33,653 bases of DNA from Paracoccus fontiphilus (GCF_017356265.1 NZ_JAFNAW010000037.1:1-33653); one strand, 5' to 3'. Shown: positions 23,256 through 31,064, counted from the stretch's first letter. Notes: generated by a model not told the origin, from the letters alone. Program-made: numbers and translations.

Positions 23256-24695
23256 TCAGAACACGAAGTTGGACGCATCCAGCTGATGCACGCCGTTCAG
23301 CACGATGCTGATCTCGAAGTCCTTGTCGCCGTCCAGATCGGCCTGCACATAGGTCTTGTTGTGCCCGCGGTCGGCATAGACGCCCAGGTCGCCCGCGCCG
23401 CTCAGCCATTTCGAGCCGATCAGCTTGAAGTCCTGGTGACCCGACCGCCCGGTATTGGCGTCGATGGCGCTCAGGTCGATCGTGTCGTCGGCCGCCCAGT
23501 CGCCGATGTTATCCCACAGGCCAGCCTTGGCGAAGACAAAGGTGTCCTCGCCCCCGCCGCCGCGCAGGGTGTCCTGGCCGCCGCTGCTGTGGATCACGTC
23601 GTTGCTGGAGGTGCCCTGGAGCACGTCGTTGCCGCTGGTGTCGTGGATGGTCTTCCCGGTCACGGGATTGCCCGACGTGCCGGTGCCCGTGCCGTTGCTG
23701 GAGCCGGAGCCGGAGCCCGTTCCCGTCCCGGAACCCGAGCCCGTGCCCGTGCCCTTGTTGTCCAGGTTGGCCAGTTCCTTGAACGCCCAGTAGGCGTCAC
23801 GTTGGTTGCCGTTTCCGTCCCGCAGGCCGAAGCCGGGCTCGAAGCTGGAATCCTGGTACGAGAACCACATGATCGGCCCCGCCCAGTCGTGATCCTGGGC
23901 CAGATCGACGGCCTCGCGCAGCATTGCCGCCGCTTCGCTTTGGCTGACGGTCACGCCGCCGCCGATCGTCTTGGCGCCGAACTCGGTCATCCAGATCTGC
24001 TTGTTGCCGTCGCCGTTGTCCAGCATGGCCTGGCGGATGCCGTCTTCCATGATCTGCCAGCCGTTCCAGGCCGCGCTGTTGCTGGGCATCAGCGGGAAGC
24101 TGTAGGGATGATAACCGACGGCATCGAAATAGCCCTTGGCGCCCGCTTCGTACATCTCCTCCAGGTAGTCGACCGCGCCCCACATGCCGTTCCCGGTCGA
24201 GGGAACAGCCGCGGTCCCGCCGGTGATGACCACGTCGTCGCTGTCCACCGCCTTGATCGCGTTATAGGCCTGCTTCAGCACCTGGGTATAATCCTGGGGC
24301 GAGATCCCGGCCTTGTTCTGCTCGTTCAGGATTTCCCAGTGGTCCACCACGTTGTCGTAGCGGGCAGCGGCTTCGCCGGCAAAGCGCCCCAAGGCCTGCT
24401 GGTCCGACCAGGAGGACAGGTTGTCGTCCACCCAGTTCGGCGTGTTGTTCAGGACAGCGGTGATCTTGATGCCCTTGGCCTCGATCGCATTGAACACGCG
24501 GTCGACCAGGGTCCAGTCGAAGCCGCCATTGGCGTTCGGTTGCACGAGGCTCCAGTGAATGTCGAGGCGGACCCAGTCCACCCCCATCTCGACATAATCC
24601 TGCAGTTCCCGTTCCATCTCTGCGGTCGAATTGCCCAGCAGTTCCCCGAACGGAGTGGCGATGCCCAACTGTCCCGGCGTTACCTTGGCTGCCAT
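23256..24695 (-). CDS. Clan-A glycoside hydrolase with Gly/Thr/Ser linker and RTX tail (type I secretion)
   Basis: The 479-residue enzyme starts directly with the barrel domain (about 1-310) and has no signal peptide. WEILNEQN supplies acid/base Glu125, WMTEFGAK nucleophile Glu238, and VGYHPYSF matches the block seen in the hydrolase at 12220-13404. A low-complexity Gly/Thr/Ser linker (about 314-345) leads to a C-terminal domain with RTX-like nonapeptides (SGNDVLQG, SNDVIHS, GGEDTFVF; about 354-388). The protein ends in ASNFVF, typical of calcium-binding proteins exported by type I secretion. It is therefore probably released outside the cell to cut the same or a related polysaccharide. GAGGA precedes the ATG at 24695. 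No type I ABC transporter gene is present in the window. Confidence 0.9.
   Translation of the reverse strand: MAAKVTPGQLGIATPFGELLGNSTAEMERELQDYVEMGVDWVRLDIHWSLVQPNANGGFDWTLVDRVFNAIEAKGIKITAVLNNTPNWVDDNLSSWSDQQALGRFAGEAAARYDNVVDHWEILNEQNKAGISPQDYTQVLKQAYNAIKAVDSDDVVITGGTAAVPSTGNGMWGAVDYLEEMYEAGAKGYFDAVGYHPYSFPLMPSNSAAWNGWQIMEDGIRQAMLDNGDGNKQIWMTEFGAKTIGGGVTVSQSEAAAMLREAVDLAQDHDWAGPIMWFSYQDSSFEPGFGLRDGNGNQRDAYWAFKELANLDNKGTGTGSGSGTGTGSGSGSSNGTGTGTSGNPVTGKTIHDTSGNDVLQGTSSNDVIHSSGGQDTLRGGGGEDTFVFAKAGLWDNIGDWAADDTIDLSAIDANTGRSGHQDFKLIGSKWLSGAGDLGVYADRGHNKTYVQADLDGDKDFEISIVLNGVHQLDASNFVF
23681..23756. repeat. Low-complexity repeat encoding the hydrolase linker
   Basis: Degenerate 6-bp units of the GGAGCC / CCCGTG kind encode Gly-Thr and Gly-Ser pairs. 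Such tracts are prone to slippage, so linker length may vary between strains. Confidence 0.6.
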
Positions 24696-24940
24696 TTATG
24701 CAGTTCCTCATTTGGCTTTTTGGTCGGCGGAGGGGGTACGCGATCAACCAGCGCGTGTCAGCACCGGTAAAATCGACCTCGGCAGCATCTTGCCCATGCC
24801 GTCGGCAAGGCCATGCTCAATGGCTTCTGCCCCGAAAAGGGCGAGGGAATCCGGCCCCCGGTCAGGCGGACAGGATATTTCCGTATCGCCTTGATTACTA
24901 TACTTCGAGTTGTGGTCACTTCGGATTTCCACTTTGAAGC

Positions 24941-24963
24941 CATGGCTGCTTGTACCAGCCATG
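24941..24963. repeat. Dyad upstream of the RTX hydrolase
   Basis: CATGGCT and AGCCATG face each other across 9 nt, about 250 bp upstream of the hydrolase start. It may be a regulator site; there is no supporting second copy. Confidence 0.3.
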
Positions 24964-25116
24964 CCTTACGAAATCGTTATCGCACGCCGGTCGTACCGAG
25001 GGGCTTCGCGTTTCTTGCTGATCCACGATCCGGCGTTTTTGGGGCAACCGCGAAGCTGTCCGGGCTCCGATTCCTTGATTTTCGAAGCGCGAAAGCCCGC
25101 CCGCCCGAAAGCAGAA

Positions 25117-25137
25117 GGCCGCGGACACGCCGCGGCC
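25117..25137 (-). terminator. Terminator of the Hint-domain gene
   Basis: GGCCGCGG and CCGCGGCC form a perfect 8-bp stem with a 5-nt loop, 23 bp past the stop codon. On the leftward strand it is followed by a T-rich stretch (TTCTGCTTTC). Confidence 0.7.
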
Positions 25138-25160
25138 CTCCGTAAAATTCACGCCGTCGC

Positions 25161-26318
25161 TTACGAGACCAGTACGCGCCCATTCTGCAGGTGGCGCATG
25201 ACAAGCTTGCGCGCCTTCCGGCCCGACGGGATCATGCGCGCGGGAACCGGCTCGTAGTCCAGTTCGGCAAGATCCGGGAACAGGTCCAGAATCTCTCGCC
25301 GGGCGGCGTGGCCGACCGACTTGAGGGCTTCCGGCCCGGTGAACAGGCTTTCGGTTTCCGCCCCGTTCGACAGGACGACCTGGTGGTCGTCGAACATGAA
25401 GTGGAAGTATTCGACCTCCGCAAGGTCCTCTGCAATGTCGATGCCGTCCAGGTTCAGAAGCTGCTTGGCTGCCACCAGGATCTCGTCCGCCCCGAACATC
25501 TTCACCGCGACCTTCGAGCGCACCAGAACGCGGTGCTGGGGCGACACGATCAGGTCGGCCGAGGGGCTGTTCGCCCCCAGGGCACCTGCCCTGATGCGGA
25601 TCGGCTGAAGGCCGTTGTCCCGCGTCACGACCATGTCGCCCACCCGCAGATCCTCGACCGCGACGCGGCCACGATCCGTCTCGATCAGGGTGCCGCGACC
25701 GAAGCAAAGCACCTGCGAGGGGGGAATCGTCTTCGGCACGGTGGTGTCGGTCTGGACCGTCAGCGCCGCGGTGTTGACGAGCCCGTTGACGGCCGGCGTC
25801 AAAAGGCCGCCGGCGCCTGCCAGCAAGGGGCTTGCGCCCGTGATCGCGGCGACAATGCCTGAGATCGGCGCCGTCACCGTCAGCGGCGCGCCACTCAGCA
25901 GCTGGATCGTCGCCGTGACCTCGATGTTCTGCTGGTCGAACGGCGTGTCCGTCACCATGTAGGTCGTCGTGGTCGGGGGGCTACCCGCGGTCGTCGAAAA
26001 GATGTCGACCGTGCGCGGCAGCACGTCCAGCGTGATCTGGGCGACAAAGGGGACGTCCACGCCGGCGGACACCGCGTCGATTTCGGCGGTTCCGCGATAG
26101 GTCGCGTCCGCAAGGACGTCGGTGCCCGCGGGATCATCCTGCGACAGGTTCGTGGTGTCGCCCGGCTGGAGGGTGTTGTCCGGGGTGGGTTGCTCGTATC
26201 CGTCGAATTCGGTCGAGGGTCCAAAGAAGTTTACCAGACGAGCGCTGGGAACGGCGACAATACTGCCGTCGACGCCGACGTTAAGAACATTGGGGGGAAG
26301 CTGAGTGACATAGGGCAT
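25161..26318 (-). CDS. Hint-domain (hedgehog/intein-like) protein
   Basis: About 385 residues from the ATG at 26318; an in-frame ATG at 26417 is possible but neither has a good ribosome site. Residues 1-200 are a Thr/Pro/Asp-rich, beta-type region with no signal peptide and no family I recognise. From about 203 a Hint domain begins: LCFGRGTLIETDRG puts Cys205 at the position of the self-cleaving nucleophile, VEDLRVGDMVVTRDNG is the usual second block, and SPQHRVLV holds the conserved His262. This matches the Hint_2 family common in Rhodobacteraceae, often attached to RTX or adhesin-like N-termini. It may cleave itself or attach its N-terminal part to another molecule (inference). It neighbours the RTX hydrolase and reads in the same direction. 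Confidence 0.85.
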   Translation of the reverse strand: MPYVTQLPPNVLNVGVDGSIVAVPSARLVNFFGPSTEFDGYEQPTPDNTLQPGDTTNLSQDDPAGTDVLADATYRGTAEIDAVSAGVDVPFVAQITLDVLPRTVDIFSTTAGSPPTTTTYMVTDTPFDQQNIEVTATIQLLSGAPLTVTAPISGIVAAITGASPLLAGAGGLLTPAVNGLVNTAALTVQTDTTVPKTIPPSQVLCFGRGTLIETDRGRVAVEDLRVGDMVVTRDNGLQPIRIRAGALGANSPSADLIVSPQHRVLVRSKVAVKMFGADEILVAAKQLLNLDGIDIAEDLAEVEYFHFMFDDHQVVLSNGAETESLFTGPEALKSVGHAARREILDLFPDLAELDYEPVPARMIPSGRKARKLVMRHLQNGRVLVS

Positions 26319-26903
26319 GTGTGTACCAGATGGCAGACCGGGATCGTTGATCCGGTCGATTGTTGACAAGAAGACCGCGAATCTTCTGATGGCACTTCGA
26401 TCGGCAAAATCGCCCATCTGCGTTAACCATGTCGCAACCTCAGGTTTAAATCAAACCGATTCTACGGACTTCCTACATTTCAGGATTGTGCCATGCAGGC
26501 AGATCGAGCCTTGCAGCCCCTGCTCGTCATCCCCTGCCGGTCCCTGGCAAGGCGCGAAGCGCCCCCGCTGGTGGAACCAGGCCGTCGACGGCCGCTGGAG
26601 GTCGGCGCCCGTTCGCGGATCGTCTGCGGAATGCCTCGTCCACGATGCGCCGTCGGCAGGGTCTTCCTGTCCGACAGCCCCTGCCCGGACCTGACGCCTG
26701 GAGATCTGCGGCCCGCGCGGTCCGATGTTTCCGTCCCGGCCCGCACCCTGGCACAGCGGCCCGCACGCCTCTCGGCGGTCGCTGTCAGGAACCGCCCGCC
26801 CAGGGCCGTCGCGCAACCCGGCCCGTCAGGATTCCCCTAGGCCGATCTGGCGGCCCGCGCGCATCGTCCCGGAAGCTCGGAGAATCGGAGCCTCAGGCGG
26901 ATC
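26319..26903. other. Non-coding stretch between the Hint gene and the toxin-antitoxin pair
   Basis: About 585 bases. Several overlapping frames are open on both strands in the GC-rich part (26490-26880), but their products are Arg/Pro-rich without recognisable domains. It could be decayed coding DNA. A small dyad (GGTTT-N5-AAACC near 26443) is the only structure noted. Confidence 0.45.
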
Positions 26904-26920
26904 TTGATAACTGTTATCAA
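26904..26920 (+). promoter_or_regulatory. Perfect palindromic operator of the toxin-antitoxin operon
   Basis: TTGATAAC-T-GTTATCAA is a perfect 17-bp palindrome 36 bp upstream of the antitoxin start. TTGATA at its left edge could double as the -35 element. Ribbon-helix-helix antitoxins of the ParD type bind such sites to repress their own operon. Confidence 0.75.
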
Positions 26921-26956
26921 AACTGCCATCTTGTGGCCATGACCATGGAGGGTGAC

Positions 26957-27214
26957 ATGCTCAGCGCAGATCTTGGTGCGCAGCTGGAAGGCTATGTGGC
27001 GAAGCTGGTCGAGAGCGGCCGATACAACTCGAAAAGCGAGGTCATGCGCGAGGGCATCCGCCTGATCCAGGAGCGGGAAACCCGGCTGGCCGTTCTGGAC
27101 CAGGCCCTGGCCCGCGGGATGGCCGACGCCGAGGCGGGCCGGACGCGACCCGCCCCCGAGGTTTTCGAGCGACTGCGGGCAAGATACGAGGGCAAGGCGC
27201 GCGGCGCGGAATGA
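26957..27214 (+). CDS. parD: ParD-type antitoxin (ribbon-helix-helix)
   Basis: About 85 residues. The N-terminal LGAQLEGYVAKLVESGRYNSKSEVMREGIRLI matches the ribbon-helix-helix DNA-binding fold of ParD/CopG antitoxins, including the GRYNSKSEV turn. The C-terminal half is charged and probably binds the toxin. ATG 26957 has GGAGGG 4 nt upstream; in-frame ATGs at 26939 and 26945 would make a nearly leaderless alternative. Its stop overlaps the toxin start by 4 bp (ATGA). It should neutralise the toxin and repress the operon through the palindrome at 26904-26920. Confidence 0.88.
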   Translation: MLSADLGAQLEGYVAKLVESGRYNSKSEVMREGIRLIQERETRLAVLDQALARGMADAEAGRTRPAPEVFERLRARYEGKARGAE

Positions 27215-27510
27215 TCGTCGAGATCACCGCCGCCGCCGAAGCGGATCTTGAGGCCATCGGCGACTATATCGCCCGCGACAACCCTGCCCGCGCCGCGACC
27301 TTCATACAAGAACTCCATCACTGCTGCATGGAACTGGCAGAGATGCCGACGGCATGGCCCACGGTTCCGCGCTACAAGCGGCTTGGCATTCGCCGCCGGG
27401 TGCATGGGCGCTACCTGATCTTTTATCAGGCAGATCCCGGACGGGTCACGGTCCTGCATGTCCTCAACGGCGCCATGGACGTCGACGCGGTCCTTTTTCC
27501 GGACGGCTGA
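27211..27510 (+). CDS. parE: ParE/RelE-superfamily toxin
   Basis: A 99-residue type II toxin. EITAAAEADLEAIGDYIARDNP at the N-terminus and GIRRRVHGRYLIFYQ with VLHVLNGAMD toward the end follow the ParE/RelE plasmid-stabilisation pattern. ParE members poison DNA gyrase; RelE members cut mRNA, and sequence alone slightly favours ParE here. The ATG at 27211 overlaps the antitoxin stop. On this replicon, near rep and parAB, the pair is likely to act in post-segregational killing. Confidence 0.88.
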   Translation: MIVEITAAAEADLEAIGDYIARDNPARAATFIQELHHCCMELAEMPTAWPTVPRYKRLGIRRRVHGRYLIFYQADPGRVTVLHVLNGAMDVDAVLFPDG

Positions 27511-27554
27511 GCCGAATCGGGCGACCTGACCAACAGCCATGCCGGCACGGGGGA

Positions 27555-28157
27555 TCACCCTGCCCGCTCGTCCCGGACAAGGGCGGCCGGGCTGCCCGCC
27601 AGCCGGAAAAGCTCGGCCCCCAGGCCCGAGGCCTCGGCCGCGTCATGCGTGATCAGGACAAGCCCCGCGCCGCTGCGATCCAGAAGCCGCGCGGTCAGGT
27701 CCATCATCCTGCCCGCCGTTTCGCGGTCGAGGCTGGCGAATGGTTCGTCCATCAGCAGGATGTCCGGCCGCGCGGCGAAGGCCCGGGCCAACGACAGGCG
27801 CCGCTGCTGGCCCAGCGACAGTTGGCGGGGAAACTTGTCCTCCTGCCCCGCCAGGCCGACCTCGGCCATGAGACGGCGGGCTTCGGCCTCGGTGCAGCCC
27901 GTGGGCAGGGTGATGTTGGCCACCGCGCGCTGCCAGGGCAGAAGGACCGGCTCCTGAAAGACCACCGCCACCTTTTCCCGGCTTTCCAGGCGTCCCCCGA
28001 AATCCCGGTCCAGGCCGGCCAGAATGCGCAGCAGCGTGGATTTTCCGATTCCCGACGGGCCCAGGACGGCCATCCGCTGCCCGCGTTCGACCGTCAGGTG
28101 CAGCGGACCCAGGACGGGGCGCCCGGCAAAGGACTTGCCGGTCAGTTCAAGCCTCAT
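27555..28157 (-). CDS. ABC importer ATPase (nitrate/sulfonate/taurine type)
   Basis: About 200 residues from ATG 28157, overlapping the permease stop by 11 bp. GPSGIGKST is the Walker A motif, VVFQEPVLLPWQRAVANI the Q-loop region typical of the SsuB/TauB/NrtD class, LSLGQQRRLSLARA the ABC signature (normally LSGGQ), ILLMDEPFASLD the Walker B and D-loop, and LITHD the switch His. It is shorter than the usual 240-260 residues, with little after the H-loop. It powers the importer formed with the next two genes. Confidence 0.9.
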   Translation of the reverse strand: MRLELTGKSFAGRPVLGPLHLTVERGQRMAVLGPSGIGKSTLLRILAGLDRDFGGRLESREKVAVVFQEPVLLPWQRAVANITLPTGCTEAEARRLMAEVGLAGQEDKFPRQLSLGQQRRLSLARAFAARPDILLMDEPFASLDRETAGRMMDLTARLLDRSGAGLVLITHDAAEASGLGAELFRLAGSPAALVRDERAG

Positions 28158-28923
28158 CGCGGCGCCAGCGGTTCGCACCGGCCTCCCACGGTCGCAGGAC
28201 CAGCAGGTCGATGGCCAGCATCACCGCGACAAAGGCCAGCGCCCAGGCAAGGACACCCGCCACGTCGAAGCTGGAAAACAGCAGGTGGATCTTGAAGCCC
28301 ACCCCGTTCGAGCGGCCCAGGAACTCGACCACCAGCACGATCTTCCAGATCAGCGACAGCCCCGCGCGGGCCGCTGCCGCGACATGCGGGGCAAGCTGCG
28401 GCAGGACGACATGGCGCAGCCGCGACCATGCGCCCATGCGAAAGACCCGCGCCATGTCGTCCAGGTCCGGCCGCAGCGCGCGGCTGCCTTCGCGCAGCAT
28501 GACGGCGGTGACGGGGATCTTGTTCAGCGCCACGGCGGTCACGGCCGCGACTTCGTTCAGCCCGATCCAGATATAGGCCAGCACGATCACCACAAGGGCG
28601 GGCATGTTCAGTCCGATCACCAGAACGGGGTTCAACCAGCGATCCGCCGCCCGCGCCCGGCCCATCCACAGGCCAAGCGCCGTGCCCAGCGCCATGGCGA
28701 TCGCGAAGCTGGCAAGCACCCGCAGCAGCGTCGCGCCTGCGTGAAGCCACAGTTCGCCCGATGCCGCCAGCCCGGCGATCCGTTCCGTGACTTCCCATGG
28801 CGAGGGCATGGTGCGCGGATCGCCCGCCCATGCGGCAACCGCCCACCATGCCGCCAGAAGCAGCAGGACCGACAGCACCCCCGGAGCCGGTCCGGGACGG
28901 TTATGCAGGCCCTTTCTACTCAC
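28147..28923 (-). CDS. ABC importer permease (SsuC/TauC family)
   Basis: A 258-residue inner-membrane protein with about six helices. The coupling EAA-like loop lies at about 155-180 (DDMARVFRMGAWSRLRHVVLPQL), where it contacts the ATPase. The GTG start at 28923 overlaps the end of the binding-protein gene by 8 bp, so the genes are translated together. Binding-protein-dependent transporters of this family import sulfonates, nitrate, taurine, thiamine precursors or related anions; the substrate here is unknown. Confidence 0.9.
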   Translation of the reverse strand: MSRKGLHNRPGPAPGVLSVLLLLAAWWAVAAWAGDPRTMPSPWEVTERIAGLAASGELWLHAGATLLRVLASFAIAMALGTALGLWMGRARAADRWLNPVLVIGLNMPALVVIVLAYIWIGLNEVAAVTAVALNKIPVTAVMLREGSRALRPDLDDMARVFRMGAWSRLRHVVLPQLAPHVAAAARAGLSLIWKIVLVVEFLGRSNGVGFKIHLLFSSFDVAGVLAWALAFVAVMLAIDLLVLRPWEAGANRWRRDEA

Positions 28924-29911
28924 CTTGCCAGAACAGCCCGTCCGGCAGTTCGGTCAACCCGCCGGTCAGTTCCTCGCCGCCCAGTTCGGCCAGCAAAGAG
29001 AACAGCGCCTGCGCGTCCTCGGGGTCGACCGGGCCCTCGGGGGGGATGCCGGCCCGCCAGCCATCGCGCAAGGCGATGAATTCGGCATCGCTGCCCGCGT
29101 TCATCACCGGGCGCAGGTCCTGCCAGGCCCCCTCGTCGGCGGAGAGCAGGTCCTTGGCCTGCCGCGAGGCGCGGGCCAGCCCCCGGGCCAGTGCGGGGTT
29201 GCGGGCGATCCAGTCGTCGCGCAGGACATATCCCAGCAGGGGCGTGCCGGGATCAAGGCCCAAGCCCTGGGCCGCATCAGCCACGCCGACGATCTGGCGC
29301 ATTCCGCCGGCCTGCATCACCGCCAGGAAATGCCAGAAGTTGACCGCGCCCTCGACCTCGCCCGTCTCGGCCGCGTGCTGGATCATGGGTGGCGCGCCAA
29401 AGACCTGCTGCGTGACATCCGCCAGATCCCGGCCCGTTTCCTTCCGGTGCCAGGCGCGCAGGATCAGCCAGCTCTTGTCCAGGGGACCGCCCGCGATGCC
29501 GATGCGCTTTCCTTCCAGATCCGCCAGCGACCCGACGGGGCTGTCCTGCGTGACCACCAGCCCGCCCACGGCGGTCGAATAGGGCCAGAAGGTGAAGGCG
29601 GCGCCATTCGCACGCTGCACCGCCACCCAGATCCAGTCCGAGACGATCGCATCCACCTGCCCGCCATGCATCGCGACCTGGGTGGCGGGATTGCCGGACA
29701 GCGCCAGGGTCTGCAGCTCGAAGCCGTTCTCGCGATCAAACCCGCGCTCGCGGATGGTCCGAAGCTCCCAGTTCACCGTTCCGTTTTCAAGAACGCCGAC
29801 CGTCACATCCGGCAGATCCGCCGGCTGCTGCGCGCGGCCGGACCCGGTCGCGATCACGACGGACGCAAGAAGGCCCGCGCCAAGTGCAGACATCCGGCCC
29901 AGGACGCGCAT
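28916..29911 (-). CDS. ABC importer periplasmic binding protein (NMT1/SsuA-like)
   Basis: The 331-residue protein has a signal peptide (about 1-26, ending GSGRAQQ) and a two-lobe binding-protein fold. VGVLENGTVNWELRTI and the ALSGNPATQVAMHGGQVDAIVSDW stretch form the first lobe; DLEGKRIGIAGGPLDKSW and AVNFWHFLAVMQAGG form the second. ATG 29911 has AAGGGG upstream, better than the longer frame from 29950. It heads a three-gene operon with permease and ATPase. It lies 95 bp from the replication gene, in the same direction, without an obvious terminator in between. Confidence 0.88.
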   Translation of the reverse strand: MRVLGRMSALGAGLLASVVIATGSGRAQQPADLPDVTVGVLENGTVNWELRTIRERGFDRENGFELQTLALSGNPATQVAMHGGQVDAIVSDWIWVAVQRANGAAFTFWPYSTAVGGLVVTQDSPVGSLADLEGKRIGIAGGPLDKSWLILRAWHRKETGRDLADVTQQVFGAPPMIQHAAETGEVEGAVNFWHFLAVMQAGGMRQIVGVADAAQGLGLDPGTPLLGYVLRDDWIARNPALARGLARASRQAKDLLSADEGAWQDLRPVMNAGSDAEFIALRDGWRAGIPPEGPVDPEDAQALFSLLAELGGEELTGGLTELPDGLFWQGE

Positions 29912-30006
29912 GGTTTCCCCTTTGCCTTGTCGTGCGATCCAGCGTGGCACAGCTCATTCCTTGTCACAATCGACCAGAAGTCGCACCGCCCGATGACGCT
30001 GGCCCC

Positions 30007-30780
30007 CTACCCTGCCTCTATCCTGATCTGGCCGATACGGCCGTCCGCCCGCCGGACGGCCACCCGCAGCCTGTCGATCAGATGGGTGCGCAGATAGGCG
30101 GCATGAAACCGGCTGGGCGCGATCAGCACAAGGCATCCGTCCTCGACGCCTCCATCGGCAAGGCAGGCGAACCAGGCATCGAACAGGGCGCGGTCCTCGG
30201 AGGCAAGCTGCGCCCGCGCCGCGCTCCAGGCCCCCTCGGCCGCAGCCATGTCGGGGCGCCGGAACGGCACCACCGTCGTGTCGGCCGCGGGCTGCGGATC
30301 GGCGCCGGCCATCCGCGCGACATAGTCGGGCCCGATATTGGCCCAGCGCGGCCGGGTGTCCAGCAGGATGCGGTCCAGATCCAGCCCCAGCACCGACACC
30401 CTGCCCCGCGCGCCCTGGCGCTTGACCGTGATCCAGCCGCTGGCCCTCAGCCGGGCCATGTCGCGCTTGACGGTGCGTTCGTCCACGCACCACAGCCGTG
30501 CGATCTCGCGCTGCCCGACCGCCAGTTCGTTGCCCTGCCAGTTGTAGCGGGTGGTGATCAGCGCCATCAGGCGCAGCACCAGCCGCTGGTCCTGCGCGTC
30601 GCCAGCCAGCGCATGGGCCATCATCGCCGAAAGGATGTCATATTTCTTCGCCGCAGCCTCTCGGCCCACGGCCCTGATCCGTTGCATCCCTGTTGTCCGC
30701 CCCTTGCGCGTCTGCCCCTTGCGACGGTTTCCCGGTGAGGGAAGCGCTTCACGGAACGCTTTTCGCCATCGCTCTGCCAT
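30007..30780 (-). CDS. DnaA-like plasmid replication initiator
   Basis: About 257 residues from ATG 30780, which has AGGA 6 nt upstream; the longer TTG start at 30807 is less likely. A basic N-terminus precedes a winged-helix domain (about 60-135; VGQREIARLWCVDERTVKRD is the helix-turn-helix). The C-terminal 75 residues (AWSAARAQLASEDRALFDAW, then LVLIAPSRFHAAYLRTHLIDRL) resemble domain I of DnaA. This layout matches the DnaA-like replicases of Rhodobacterales plasmids: there is no AAA+ ATPase domain and no DnaA box-binding domain IV. It should bind repeats in the region to its right and load the host replication machinery. It is divergent from parAB, as usual for such replicons. Confidence 0.8.
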   Translation of the reverse strand: MAERWRKAFREALPSPGNRRKGQTRKGRTTGMQRIRAVGREAAAKKYDILSAMMAHALAGDAQDQRLVLRLMALITTRYNWQGNELAVGQREIARLWCVDERTVKRDMARLRASGWITVKRQGARGRVSVLGLDLDRILLDTRPRWANIGPDYVARMAGADPQPAADTTVVPFRRPDMAAAEGAWSAARAQLASEDRALFDAWFACLADGGVEDGCLVLIAPSRFHAAYLRTHLIDRLRVAVRRADGRIGQIRIEAG

Positions 30781-30886
30781 TTGCGTCCTGCCGCTCGATT
30801 CTGTCAAGAGATTCGCGGCGGTGCCCTGCCGACTGGGCCACGCATGATCAAGAAATCGGTATCATTGGTATAGGGGGATCTCCAGC

Positions 30887-30906
30887 GCGTCCCCCATTTG
30901 GGACGC
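30887..30906. repeat. Palindrome in the putative origin
   Basis: GCGTCCC-N6-GGGACGC is a perfect 7-bp inverted repeat. Its left half begins the 13-bp repeat CGTCCCCCATTTG, which recurs with one change at 30941-30953. It is a candidate Rep or ParB binding site. Confidence 0.65.
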
Positions 30907-30953
30907 ATTGTCACCCATTGCCTTGCGCCCGTCCGGCAAACGTCCCCCAGTTG
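30888..30953. repeat. Pair of 13-bp direct repeats (iteron-like)
   Basis: CGTCCCCCATTTG (30888-30900) and CGTCCCCCAGTTG (30941-30953) differ at one base and start 53 bp apart, close to five helical turns. This places both on the same face of the DNA. Confidence 0.55.
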
Positions 30954-30972
30954 TTGCGTTTGCCCGACGGGC
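30927..30972. repeat. Long inverted repeat at the centre of the rep-parA region
   Basis: Two 16-base arms (30927-30942 and 30957-30972) pair at 15 of 16 positions; the inner eight, GGCAAACG and CGTTTGCC, are perfect. The 14-nt centre contains the second copy of the 13-bp repeat. It is a strong candidate for the initiator site or the centromere-like parS. Confidence 0.7.
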
Positions 30973-31042
30973 CTCGCCACGGATCGGGGCACCGATTCGC
31001 TGAACCGGCGCTGGCTTCTGCGATCCCACGCTTTAAGTAAAC

Positions 31043-31064
31043 TTGCCTTTTGCCAAGAAGGCAA
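31043..31064 (+). promoter_or_regulatory. Inverted repeat over the parA promoter (likely autoregulatory operator)
   Basis: TTGCCTT and AAGGCAA are separated by 8 nt and cover the -35 element of the putative parA promoter. ParA proteins with an N-terminal DNA-binding domain commonly repress their own operon from such a site. Confidence 0.5.

Larger units (their letters stand above)
24696..25160. other. Intergenic region between the Hint protein and RTX hydrolase
   Basis: About 465 bases with no supported gene. It holds the Hint gene terminator (25117-25137), a dyad at 24941-24963, and presumably the hydrolase promoter. A TATAGT-like -10 near 24895 (leftward) lacks a matching -35. Confidence 0.5.

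Noticed and set aside
23681..23756. Possible CRISPR-like or tandem-repeat array
   Set aside because: The units are 6 bp, in frame, and encode a Gly/Thr/Ser linker; there are no spacers.
22437..24770. Open frame of 777 codons on the plus strand
   Set aside because: It runs over the family 4 glycosyltransferase in another frame and antisense to the RTX hydrolase; it is biased in composition and shows no family motifs.
26493..26840. Small overlapping open frames between the Hint gene and the toxin-antitoxin pair
   Set aside because: They are open on both strands at once, Arg/Pro-rich, without ribosome sites or known domains.
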